From: Histomonas meleagridis
Taxonomy: Eukaryota > Parabasalia > Tritrichomonadida > Dientamoebidae
Direction: 5' to 3'
Length of the DNA stretch: 64,000 bases
Assembly: GCA_020186115.1 (NCBI GenBank)
Contig: WSYJ01000052.1
Span: forward strand, 434,001 to 498,000
The position numbers and the translations under genes were made by a program. Below the pieces are notes generated by a model. The model saw only the letters and a list, made by a program, of their open reading frames with translations, ran no database searches and was not told the origin of the DNA. This document shows, piece by piece, positions 32,396-43,435 of the stretch; the first letter of the stretch is position 1, and each line of letters opens with the position of its first letter.

Positions 32396-33677
32396 CAGAG
32401 GGGTGAAAAAGTACCCAACCCACCCCTCAAAAATGCTCAAATCTTAATATTAATTAATTTAGTTAATGTTTTTAATTAATGTATTCACCATTGTTTCTAA
32501 TTACATCTTCCAATCGGTTAATCCATTCATGGAACACATTTTGAAGGTCTTCGAAAGTAAGATTGTCCAATATTTCTTTGATGGCACTTTTTAACTCTTT
32601 TTCATCGTGAAATGATTTACCTGCGAACTTGTTTTTCGAGTATCCGAAAAACCAGAAGTCACTTGGTGCAAAATCGGGGGAATATGGCCGATGGGATGCT
32701 CTTATTAGTCCGCTTTTTTTTATACAATCAGTGGTCACTTTTGAATTATGAATGCGAGAGTTGTCCATATGAATAAACATGATTCTAACTTTTTTCTTTC
32801 TGATACCAATTCGTCCATTTTTGACAATGCTGGATAAAATGCATTTACAAAAATGTGTTGAATTAAATTTTATACCTGGATCTAAAATATTAACTGTTAC
32901 AAGGCCAACACCAGTAAAGAATATTGTAACCATCCATTTTTTTGTATTGATACTTTGTCTCAACCTTGGTGTAACAGAATCTGGATTTGGTGCCCATTGA
33001 AATACATGATCATAATGCATATTAAACCAACTTTCATCACCAGTAATAATATTGGCAAAATTGTTTGGTTCATCTGCCTCAAGTATCTTTAAAAGTTCTT
33101 CTGATTCTTGGACTATTTTTAATTTTCGTTCATTAGTGAGTAAATGAGGAGTCCATTTCTTTGAATATTTTTTATAATTCATTTTTAATAAGTTTCTTTT
33201 GACAACAAATTTATCAATGTGGATGGCTTTTGCCATCATCTTGGTTGATGCATAAGGTTTATCATTGAGAAAATTTAAAATTAATTCCTTAATATCGATT
33301 TTTGGCCTTCCACTCCTTGGGAGATCTTCGCCTGTGGTTCTACCCTAGTTCCAGCTTTTAATCCAATATTTTATTTGGGTTTCAGAGTATGCTTCCTCCT
33401 TATACGTTTCATCTAATTGCTTTTTGATTTTCCTGCAACCTTGGCCTTGTAGCATTAAAAAATGAATGACATACCTTTGCTCAATAGACATAATCCCAAT
33501 TATTTTAAACGTTCGAAAATTTAAACGTATATAACTTTTTACTGAATTAATATTTTTTAAAAATTTTTATATACTTAAATACACAAGAGTTTATACTTAT
33601 ATATAAATACCATTTTATGTTTTAATTCATTCTTAATAAAGAATTACAGGGGGGTCGGGTACTTTTTCACCCCCCTG
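32396..33677 (-). mobile_element. Mariner transposon (Tvmar-like), 1,282 bp
   Basis: Ends are CAGAGGGGTGAAAAAGTACC on the left and, read inward from the right, CAGGGGGGTGAAAAAGTACC: near-identical terminal inverted repeats of about 30 bp. It is flanked by TA at 32394-32395 and 33678-33679, the target duplication of Tc1/mariner elements. Length and content match mariner elements known from T. vaginalis. It carries one transposase frame with a single stop. Confidence 0.9.
32472..33491 (-). pseudogene. Mariner transposase with one premature stop
   Basis: 339 codons from the ATG at 33491. The N-terminal HTH region (SIEQRYVIHFLMLQGQGCRK) is interrupted by a TAG at codon 49 (33347-33345), after which GRTTGEDLPRSGRPKID continues in the same frame. 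The catalytic triad is intact: Asp in TGDESW, Asp in HMDNSRIH and Asp in FAPSDFW, with 34 residues between the second and third (D,D34D, typical mariner). One point mutation therefore separates it from a full-length frame, so the copy is young but probably non-autonomous. Translation from an internal start would lack the first DNA-binding part. Confidence 0.88.
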
Positions 33678-35270
33678 TAGATATTAAATAAAACAAATAA
33701 ATATCTTTAGTATTAATATCAATACCTTTGCAATTCAGAAGTATTTTAACTATTTTGATATGGTTACTTTTAGCCGCTTTAACAAGTGCAGTTTCAAATA
33801 ATTGTTATAAATATGAAATAATTAATTTAATCATAAAATTATGAATTCAGATATCAAAATGATTAACATTAATTCCTTGTTGTTTAACAAGCTATTGTAC
33901 TGTTTCAACATATCCTTTTTTTGCTGCATCTAAAAGTTGTGTATTAAATAATTTAAATAAATTAAAAAAAATTTTATGAAACATAAAGATATAAAAACAA
34001 ATATAAAATTGATTAAATAAATGTTATTTGATGATTTATCAGAATTGTTTTGTTCAAGAACTAATTTAATGATTTCATAATTTCGTGTTGAACCTGGATA
34101 ACTATATATGATTGAAAAATATTGCTTGTTTTAAATATAACGATTGAGAAAGAATAAATTCCCAATTTTTATTGCTTTTCCCATAATATCATTGCTTATT
34201 TTTAATCCAACTGATTTTAAATATATAAACGTTTTGAAATTATTATGTTTTAAGCTCAGAATTCCAAATTTATTTAAATCATTAATTTCAGTAATTTTGT
34301 TTTCATAAAGATATTTAAAGATATCATTTCGATGAAATTCAATTGCTGTTTCATATGCATCTTCAAATGATGAATGGTTTTGTTCACATAAATGAATGAT
34401 TTCTTCATTTCCACCAGCAACTGCATATTTACCTGTGTTTTCTACTTTAGCTCCATTCATAAGTAAATATTTAAAACATTTAACTGAAGAAAAGAATGCT
34501 GCATAATCAATTAATGTAACATTTTCTTTATTTATAATTGAACATCTTTCATAAAGTGATGGTTCAATTGTTTGATTAAAATTAAAGTTTGTTTGTGATG
34601 ATATTTCTTGAAGTTTTTTCGATTTCATCATTTCGAATGATTTTCGCAATTTCATTTGGATTATGTCCTTCTTTAATATATTTCTTATGTAATTCCCAAT
34701 CATTCTTTGAAAGTTCTTCATAATTATTAATAAAATCTAATTGTAATTGCTGTGAATCAAGATGTTTTAATTGAAGAATTTCTTCTTTTGGATAATAATG
34801 TGCAAAATAGAATGATTTCTTTTCTCCTATAAAATCTGGTTGAATGAATTCATGTTCAATCATTTTATTAAGTAAATAATTTGATTCTTGTGTTTTTAAC
34901 TTAATTAAATATCTTTCGAAAACATATATTATCTTATAACATTGAATGTTTTCTTCTTTTAACTCAATAAATTTTAAAAAATTTTATAAATTTGCTTCTT
35001 TCCTTTGAGATATAAAAGCACTATATATTAATCTACTAATTAAAATATTAAATGAATATGGAAAAATATCATCAAAAAACTTCATTACGATTTGAGTCGA
35101 TAATTCGAAATTATCTTCTGTTAATTCAAAAATTATGTTTTCGAGTGATTGTAATGGAGATGGACTCTTTTTTTGGTTTGATCTTTCTAAATTAATTTTT
35201 GTTAATTTTTGGCTTGTCTTTATAAAATTTTTTGGATTGATAACACGTGTTTTCGAACGGATGTTAATGT

Positions 35271-36071
35271 GGTTCTATTCGAACGAGTTTTCATATTATC
35301 ATAAAGTTTAATATTTGAATTAAGTGACTTAACGTTTTGAAGCAACCGTTTATCACAACCAGAAATTTTATAACGTATTTAAACGGTTCAAACATTTGAG
35401 CAAAGCCACTTTTGAATCCTAACTGAAATTTCACATCCACCAAATATAGAACCAGATAATATCATTACAATTGAGAAATTGTTATTGAATTAGATGGAAA
35501 TAATCTTGAGTTAACAGTCAAACACATTTCAGAAATTAGTAAAGTTGATTTAAGTTTCCTTTATTTAATTAATTTTATTTAACTCAGTTTATCTTTGTGT
35601 TTTTGTTGATATAAAATCAGAATTTGCAAATTTGTCAACAAATATAAAAAATTTAAATTTTTCGTAATTACTTGAAGTATTCCAATAAATAAATGAATAA
35701 GTAGAAAATGATACCAACGAAACATACGTATTATGTGAATAAAAAAGAAAATCAAATATTAGAAATACTTTTAAATTATAAAATCGAAGAATTACAAGAA
35801 AATTCAATACAAATGATTTTTGATTTTAATCAAATAATTTGATCAATCATAATGTACAATTACAAGAAGCTTTCTAGGTTACAAATCGAATCATCTTTCT
35901 GAAATTCTCATTAATTATTGAATCAGTCTTCTCGAAAATGCTGGCTTAAAGGTCTGTATGTGTTTTGAGTACATTTCTTAAGAAAAATAATTATGATTTT
36001 TTGATCAAAATTTTCCAGCTTTTTTGGGCTATTCGGATTGAGAGAAAATTTCGGTTTGGCGCCAATTCCAA
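35271..36071 (+). other. Intergenic with a short DUF3447 relic
   Basis: Mostly anonymous. Near 35775-35840 the plus strand reads KIEELQENSIQMIFDFNQII, the recognisable start of the DUF3447 core, with stops on both sides. A 72-codon minus-strand ORF across it is probably chance. Confidence 0.4.
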
Positions 36072-36629
36072 ATGAATCATGAAGATAAACCTCAAATCCA
36101 ACCAAACGAAAATGATATAATGTCTCAGATCTCAAATTTATCAATAGATGCATCTCATGTACCTGCAATCTTACAAGCTATTTTCCCAAACTCTGATTTG
36201 GGAAAAGGTGGAAATTGGGCTCGTGGAACATGGACTGAACAAGAAGATGAATTTTTACGTACCGCCGTAGCTCAGCTTGGTACGAAAAAATGGGGTGATA
36301 TCGCTAAATTTGTTCCAACAAGAACTTCCAAACAATGCAGAGAAAGATGGTTTAACAGACTCGACCCATCTTTGAAACATGGGCCTTTTGAACAATGGGA
36401 AGACCAAATTATAATTGAAAAACAAAAAGAATTAGGTAATCGCTGGTCAATTATTGCCCAATTGCTCCCCGGAAGGTCACCAGGCGCAGTAAAAAATAGG
36501 TGGCATTCTGGTCTAAAAAGTACGTGTAATTCTTTTAATACTTCGATTCCTCAAGATAATGTGTCAATCGATTCTTTGACAATGCTTTCACATGATCAAA
36601 CAAATGACAGACAAAGCTCAGATATTTAG
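36072..36629 (+). CDS. R2R3 Myb transcription factor
   Basis: 185 residues with two Myb repeats: R2 about 47-97 (RGTWTEQEDEFLRTAVAQLG, then QCRERWFNRLDP) and R3 about 98-150 (EQWEDQIIIEKQKELGNRWS, then AVKNRWHSGLKS). Tryptophan spacing is regular, with the first Trp of R3 kept. The tail is Ser/Asp/Gln-rich. In T. vaginalis such small Myb proteins bind MRE and M3 elements and control initiation and stress genes; the window has several M3 boxes. Which sites this protein binds is not known. The ATG at 36072 is the first in frame; a second Met is at codon 17. Confidence 0.9.
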   Translation: MNHEDKPQIQPNENDIMSQISNLSIDASHVPAILQAIFPNSDLGKGGNWARGTWTEQEDEFLRTAVAQLGTKKWGDIAKFVPTRTSKQCRERWFNRLDPSLKHGPFEQWEDQIIIEKQKELGNRWSIIAQLLPGRSPGAVKNRWHSGLKSTCNSFNTSIPQDNVSIDSLTMLSHDQTNDRQSSDI

Positions 36630-36839
36630 TTTATATATGAAAAAGATTCTATCAATAAACTTCAAATTTCGAAATTTCAATTTTTTTCAGAAGATAAAAT
36701 AAGATGTCTTAAGCAATATTTGTATTTAGTAAAAAGTTACACTTTAAAAGGAAATGATTGTTCAAAAAGAGTTTATCATTTTGAATGAACATCTTACTTA
36801 TATTTATACTAAAAATTATCTTTTTTGATATTAAAATCT

Positions 36840-37380
36840 ACTAGTTAAAATCCCCCCTTTAAATAATTTAACTAATTTCATAATATTATTTCCAAATCTG
36901 TAATTAAATTAATATCATAAGCACTGTTTTATATATTTGAAAGTAATTCCAAATGTTTATATGAAATATCATATTATTTAAATAAATTTTAAATAAAACA
37001 AATAAATATTTTTAGTTTTCTCTAAGTAAATATTCAATAAAAAAAATATTTCCAATAATTCTTGCTTCATTAATAATATCATAATTTATTTTCATTCCTT
37101 CTATTAGTAAAAATAAAAATATTTCATAATTATGATATAAAATACAAAGTTTTCCTAATTCTTCTAAATTATTAATTTCTTCAATATTACTTTCATAAAT
37201 ATATTTAAAGATATCATTTCGATGAAATTCAATTGCTGTTTTATATGCACCTTCAAATGATGAACCATTTTGTCCACACAAATGAATCATTTCCTAATTC
37301 TTCTAAATTATTAATTTCTTTTTATTTAGTATCATAAATATATTTAAAAATATCATTTCGATGAAAGATTCATCTGAAGC
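36840..37380 (-). pseudogene. DUF3447/ankyrin fragment with local duplication
   Basis: An open piece at 37290-37012 (IHLCGQNGSSFEGAYKTAIE, FHRNDIFKYIYESNIEEIN) is the second half of the family core with no start. Spacer-like sequence follows to 36840. Just upstream (37291-37370) a diverged second copy of the FHRNDIFKYI region is joined on, so the fragment arose by rearrangement. Confidence 0.6.
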
Positions 37381-37632
37381 CTATGATACGAAACTTCGGA
37401 TACAAATATTAAGGCATAATATCGATAAATATATTTGTAACCCATCCTGTTGTGCTGCTTGCAAAAAATGATAAAAGAATAAAATACACCAATTTTTTGC
37501 GACGGTTATGGATCGGAAAAACATTTTCGTTGTAGGAACATGTTCAAAAAGTCCTATCGTAAAAGTGGCATTGGTGTAAAATATAATTGAATTGTTTACA
37601 TCGGTTAAAGTATTGAAAAGATTGAATAACAT
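37381..37632 (-). CDS. Small hypothetical protein
   Basis: 83 residues from an ATG at 37632. Hydrophobic and Phe/Ile-rich with Asn-x-Ser/Thr sites but no domain I know. It sits between an ankyrin fragment and the promoter of the next ankyrin pseudogene. It may be the start of another truncated gene, or chance. Confidence 0.25.
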   Translation of the reverse strand: MLFNLFNTLTDVNNSIIFYTNATFTIGLFEHVPTTKMFFRSITVAKNWCILFFYHFLQAAQQDGLQIYLSILCLNICIRSFVS

Positions 37633-37717
37633 TTTGACGTGACGACTTTTTAAATTAATTTTAATCGTTGAATATTTTGCCAGTTGAGTGTAAACTATAT
37701 AAAAGTGGAGAAATATC

Positions 37718-37764
37718 GACCGTTTATTTCGGGCTATTACAAAAAAGTTCTTTATTTGATCACT
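37718..37764 (+). promoter_or_regulatory. M3 and initiator of the ankyrin pseudogene at 37790
   Basis: M3 match GACCGTTT at 37718-37725 and TCACT at 37760-37764, 25 nt before the ATG. The promoter looks intact although the gene is broken. Confidence 0.5.
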
Positions 37765-37789
37765 AGTAGTATACTACTGAAATCTCTGT

Positions 37790-39350
37790 ATGGAACACGA
37801 AAACGAATGGGAACTACTACTATTTGTTAAAAATTTAATCTTTAATTTAAACAAAGAAAATATTGAACAATCTGCAAAATCAATCGTTGACAAATTTAGT
37901 AATACTTATCCATTCTCTTTTAATTTACTTATAGTTAGAATTACGCAAGCGGCTCTAGTTTTGCGAGAGAAAGAAATTGATTTGTATTTGAATTTTCTCA
38001 AAGAAATTCAAAAATTGGAAATGAGCTTTCTAAAAGAAATTGATATTTTTGATATTTATATATATGCACATTTTTATGATAATGAAAACAGGCAAGAATT
38101 CCATTATATGATTACTAAAATGATTGAAAGTAATTTAATCGATAAGAAAATATTAGATAACATTTGCACTCGGGATATAAAATTTCATGGCGGGTATTTT
38201 CTTCAATACATGACAAATGAAAAAATTAAAAATTTAGAATATTTTGAATCTGTTAAATTTATAACAGATAATTATGAAGAACTATCAAAGAATGATTTTG
38301 AACTTCATAAAAAATTAATTAGAGAAGGACATAACCCAAATGAAATAACAAAAATAATTCGAAATGATGAAATAGAAAAACTTCAAGAAATTTCATCTCA
38401 AGGAGATTTTGATTTTGATCAAACAATTGAACCATCACCATATGAAAGATGTTCATTTATTAATGAAGAAAATGTTACATTAATTGATTATGCAGCATTC
38501 TTTGGATCTATTAAATGTTTCAAATATTTACTTATGAATGGTGCAAAATTAGAAAATATGCAGTTGCAGGTGGAAATGAAGAAATCATTCATTTATGTGA
38601 ACAAATTCATTCATCTTTTCAAAATGCATATGAAACAGCAATTAAGTTTCAACGAAATGATATCTTCAAATATATTTATGAAAAAAAGTTAGGAAAATTT
38701 AATGAAAATAATGTTATTCAATATATTGTTGGTGCAAATAAAAAAAATATTTGGAAGAATTAGGAAAGAATTGTGTTTCATATTTTAATTTTGAAATTTT
38801 CTCATTTTTGCAAAAAGAAGGAATGAAAATTAATGATGATATTATTAATGTATCAGCAGACTTTGGAAATATTTTTCTTGTTAAAAATTTTCTTCAACAT
38901 AATCAAATTCCAAAAGATATTTTAGTTTTTTCAGCACGTTCAGGAAACTTTGAACTTGTTAAATATATTTTAGAACACGAAAGTATTAATATTAATGTTA
39001 AAGATATTTATTTGTTTTATTTAATGTTTCTTTTATTGATTTAATATTTCAAAACAATATTTGGAAATTATTAAAATTATTGAGAACGGGACTTATTTGG
39101 GCATCTTTAAAATGTCATACAAAAATAGTTAAATTACTTCTTGAACAAAAAGGAATTGATATTAATGCTAAAAATATTTATTTGTTTTCTTTAAAATTTA
39201 TTTTAATAATTTTATATTTCAAAATAATATTTGGAAATTATTTAAAATATTTTGGACAGCACATATTAAAGCATCTCAAAATGATCATAAAGATATCGTT
39301 AAATTACTTCTCGAACAAGAAGGAATTGATAAAAGTTCCCTAATCAAATA
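37790..39350 (+). pseudogene. DUF3447/ankyrin gene, recently broken
   Basis: The ATG at 37790 opens 260 good codons: the N-terminal helices, ELSKNDFELHKKLIREGHNP, YERCSFIN and LIDYAAFFGS. Near 38558 about 10 bp are missing compared with other copies (between ENTG and KYAVAGG), shifting the frame. A second shift is at an A8 run near 38745. After INVKD at about 39005 a 71-nt spacer with GT and AG ends leads to a block starting AACGGGACTT, then another 71-nt spacer and a truncated block. Few lesions, all small: a young pseudogene, or partly assembly error. Confidence 0.7.
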
Positions 39351-39546
39351 AGGTTACATCTCAAAATTAAAATGAAATAAATTATGAATCATTTTATTTT
39401 TTACTATACATGCATAAAAAATTCATTCTTCTAATTTTTTTTCTCTTTCAAATTCAATAAATTTTTATGATTTTTATAATTATTATTTGAAGGATATAAA
39501 AAGAAATTTCTCATAACCGTCTTTTATATATGTTACTATTTTAAAA

Positions 39547-42454
39547 ATGCCACCTCAATCTGTAATATGAATAACTCCATGCTCCCACATCACAAGACAA
39601 CAATACGCGATGACAAAACCGGAAATTCAAGCATGCTTTGATTAACTAATTAATTGAGAATCTCAAAGAGTTCAAGGATTCAATGATGAAAGCACAAGGA
39701 AAGCCAATTATTTTTGGAACAATTTTTGGTTCATACGAAATTGGGAAGTCCAGTACATTAAAATTACTTACCGGCCATAATAGTATTGTTGTTGGTAATG
39801 GGAGGGATGAAAAAACTACCGGCGCTTTTATTTATGGACCTTTTCTTATAATGGTTTTAGAAAAAAGTTTGGAATGGAAATAATTCCAAACAACGAAACT
39901 CAAAAAATATTTTTTATTGATACTTAAGGGTCTGGTGGTTTCAAAGCGCAATGGTCAAATTCAGGCTGGTTACTATCTTATGAGCCAACTTATTTATCCA
40001 TATGCTGCATTATCCAGTGTTATTATAACTATGTTAAATCCAGCCTTTTCAATTGACGAAGCAGATACAATTAAAGAAATTCTCAAGACAATTGATCTTA
40101 TAATTCGCGGAACGTTAAAAAGTGATTTAAGCAAAAATTTAATTGCACTTGTAAGAAATGTCCCTAAATATCAGAAAAGTAAAGGCAAATTTGATAAGTG
40201 TCAGGAAGAAATCAAAAAAAGTATTTTTAAAAAGATACAAAATGCGATTCAATATAATGATGTTATTCCACTTTATCCAATGAATATAGATGCGGATATA
40301 ATGTCACAAGGGTATGAATTTAATCTTGGGTTCAAAATCTTTGCGCAAAGACTTATAAATCATATTGAAGAAGCACGAAAAGAATTTACATTTGATTGGG
40401 AAAGCGCATGTGAAATGTTTGAAAATATAATTAATTTACCTGAACAACAAGACATCATTCAGGTTATTATTCAAATTTTTCAAGATACGCAAAATAAAAA
40501 TTATGAGAACAAATATAAACCAATTGTTGAAGAAATCATTCAAAAGAAAATTCAAGAACTTGATAATCAAAATAATAAAATCGAATCAACAATAAAGAAG
40601 GAACAATTATTGAATTACCAATTATAGGCTCCTTAAAAATTATTAAAGAATTAACAGAAGATTTCGATATTAAATTCTTAGAAGAGAAAGTAAAAGATTC
40701 AAATGTATATAAAGAATTAAAACGAAAAATTTCTGATGAAACATCAACAAAATGTAAAGTATTTAATGAACTTAGAGACCAAATGAAACAATTACAACAT
40801 AAACATTTACAAGATGAAATTAATTCGTATATCGAAACAAAGAAAAAACAATCAGAACAAACAATGACTCATAGTAAATCATCAGATTTAGGTGTACTTT
40901 TAAGGTTATGTTCATTAGATTCTGATGATTGTATTAATGAATTAAATCGAATTGGATCCGAAGAAAAAATTGATTTTTCAATCATTATGGAAATACAAGA
41001 AAACATTAATACTGAAATACATCAAATAAATGATGAAATTAAACAATAAGCTAAAAAAGTTGTTGAGAACAATAAGAAAGAATTAATTATAGAACTTAAG
41101 AAACAAACCGATGTTATTATAGAAGAAGAAATTGAACAACAAAAAGCTGAAATCCAAAACAGTGATATTTCGCAATATACACAAATATCAATTAGTTTAT
41201 TAAGTAGTATTAAGCGCAAAATCTTAACAACACATAAGAATGAATCCAAAGAAAAAATACCGAAAGAAATACGCAATAAAATAGACAATTATATATATAA
41301 TAAGTTAATTGGTAAAATGGATGAATTAAACACAGTAATTAAACAAGAAAAAGAAACACGAATTAAGAAAACTACAAAAGATTTAGAAGACAAAATGTTA
41401 TCTTTTATATCCGAAAGAATGGCAATAGCACAAGAGAAAATTAATAACATATTATTAACTGATGAATCCGCGATATTAAATGAAAGTCGTATTCGTAACT
41501 TAGAAAATGAATGTCAACTTGAACTCGATCGAATATGTCTTCAATCTAATATCAATCAAACTGCACGACAACAAGTTGAAGATTTCATACGTTCACAAGC
41601 TAAAAGTATATTAATCGAAATGGGACAAAACGCGCATAAAATAGCTGGAGAAAACACAGAGAAAGTAATCGAAAGCTTGAAACAAATTGCGGAATCTATA
41701 ATGAAGAATGAAGAATGAAGTCACATCACAAGAATATAATATCAAACGAAGCGACTTCGAAAAGTTAAATCGAATCTCAAGAAATTTAAATGATATGATA
41801 ACTAATAATTGCATTAATGAATTTAAATCACGTTATTCAGGTAGTGTTAATGAAAGTATTAATAAGAAACTTGAAGATTATATCACAAGTCAAATTCAAA
41901 CGCATATGAAAAGTTTAAATCAACTTTCTGAAGAAGAAAGGAACAAAAGATTAATACAAATCAAAAGCGACTTCAAGGAAAAGATTCGAATGGAATTAGA
42001 AAGAGAAAAAATGTCAATAAGAACTGAAATGCAAAATAGGTCAGGAAGTCCTTTGGATGTATTACCGTGTGATGTTGTAAGTAGACTTAATCGGAAATGT
42101 GACTATGTTATATCAGATGCAAACGAAAGCATTCGAAGTGAGTTAAAGGCATACAGCGCTTCATTGTTAAGTGAATGCGTCGAAGAATTAAACAATGAGG
42201 CAAAAATAATCTCAAAGAAGAGCCAAAAACTTAAGAAGGGCGTAGGAAAGTTCTTCAAGACATTAGGAAAAGTTGCAATTTCTGCAAAAAATGATCATTT
42301 AGAATTAAGTAAAAACGAATTTGTTTTTAATGAATTATCCGACCAAATAAGCACAGAAATATGCAAAATAGAAATATCCGATAACCAAATTCAGAATTCT
42401 TCTTTTCATTATATAAGAAATCCGAAACTGAATTTTGTTCATTATTTCATTTAA
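39547..42454 (+). pseudogene. GBP/atlastin-like large GTPase with long coiled coil, dead
   Basis: Fragments at 39653-39883, 39917-40627, 40635-41049, 41050-41310, 41317-41718 and 41708-42454 lie in changing frames. The P-loop GSYEIGKSS (about 39727) is followed by the switch-like DEKTTGAFIYGP. At about 39918 the plus strand reads FFIDT, stop, GSGG: the DTEG G3 motif of guanylate-binding proteins with Glu changed to a stop. The rest is helical and Lys/Glu/Gln-rich, like GBP stalks. A frame change just after G3, a TAG at 40627 and a TAA at 41049 finish it off. The later fragments are long and intact, so decay is not very old. Confidence 0.65.
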
Positions 42455-43435
42455 GTATTACCTTAAAAATTTTTGGGATATATTGCGTTTTTTTTGGGTT
42501 CTGTCTTATATAGCAGTGTTTTCTACATATGCATTGTACATAAATATATATTTAACATGTACCCCCGAAGTACAATAGCACTATTGAAGAAATTTTTAAA
42601 TATTTCCAAAATAAAAGATAATAAATAATTTCCATATGAAATTTTATATAAGAGCTATTCATAAAAAAATTAGTATAAATATGATATTATAATTTAATGA
42701 TAGTTTATACGACTTATTATATATTTTTTCAATTCTAAATTCCAAAATTAAATGATATTGTTTGTTTGAGAATTTACAATATTTAACAAAATTCAAAATA
42801 TAATTTAGAAGAAGTTAAAAAATAAAAAGATATAAAAGCAAAACTAATAATTTATTAAAAAGTTTGTATAGGCATTCAAACTTGTTCTTTCAAACTTTGT
42901 AAACTAACCCAAGAAATGGCTGATTAAGACTTTTATAATTTGTTTTCAAATATAAAGGTTTTAGAAGATTATCTAAAATCTCACAAAACATATTTTTTGT
43001 TTAGGCTTTATATCTCTAAAAACAAAAAATATTGAGGTTTTCAAAAATGGTCTTATGAATTCCTCTAATTTTTATATATATTGTTCTCCATCATATGCTG
43101 GTAATTTTGGTATTAGTAGTTTTTTCTGAAATCAATTTTATATGGAAAAAACGAGATTTTAAATTTTTCTTCAATCGAGCGATTTCCCAATGCTTAAGAC
43201 CCACAGGTGTATCACTAAGACTGTTAAACACAAAATCTGTTACAAAAATAGGTATCCTATAAAAGATAGAGTTCTTTACAAATTTTTGTAAATTTAACGT
43301 ACAAAAAACGACCGTTTATTTATCCGAAATTGTACCTGGAAGAAAAAACAACAAATTTAAGTCAATTCAAAAGTTGCTTAATTGAGATCTTTACGAAAGT
43401 ATTTTTGCTGATTTCAATAGTTTATATTCTACAAA
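42455..43435. other. Long intergenic stretch, no gene recognised
   Basis: 980 bp, AT-rich. TTAACGTACA (43294-43303) and an M3 box GACCGTTT (43310-43317) lie about 120 bp before the HEATR5-like gene and probably belong to its promoter. No other structure seen. Confidence 0.5.

Larger units (their letters stand above)
32080..35270 (-). pseudogene. DUF3447/ankyrin gene, decayed and split by a mariner element
   Basis: From the right: an N-terminal helical part (about 35230-34870) with an in-frame TAA, then the core (34863-34600), where an extra A in a run near 34615 shifts frame, then 34610-34131 (YERCSIIN, LIDYAAFF). Ankyrin blocks follow near 33930 (with an internal TAG) and 33790, then a spacer interrupted by the mariner element (32396-33677), then blocks at about 32361-32270 and 32190-32100, the last running into TAA TAA. 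Removing the element restores a spacer like those elsewhere, so the insertion went into a spacer of an existing array. Confidence 0.7.
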
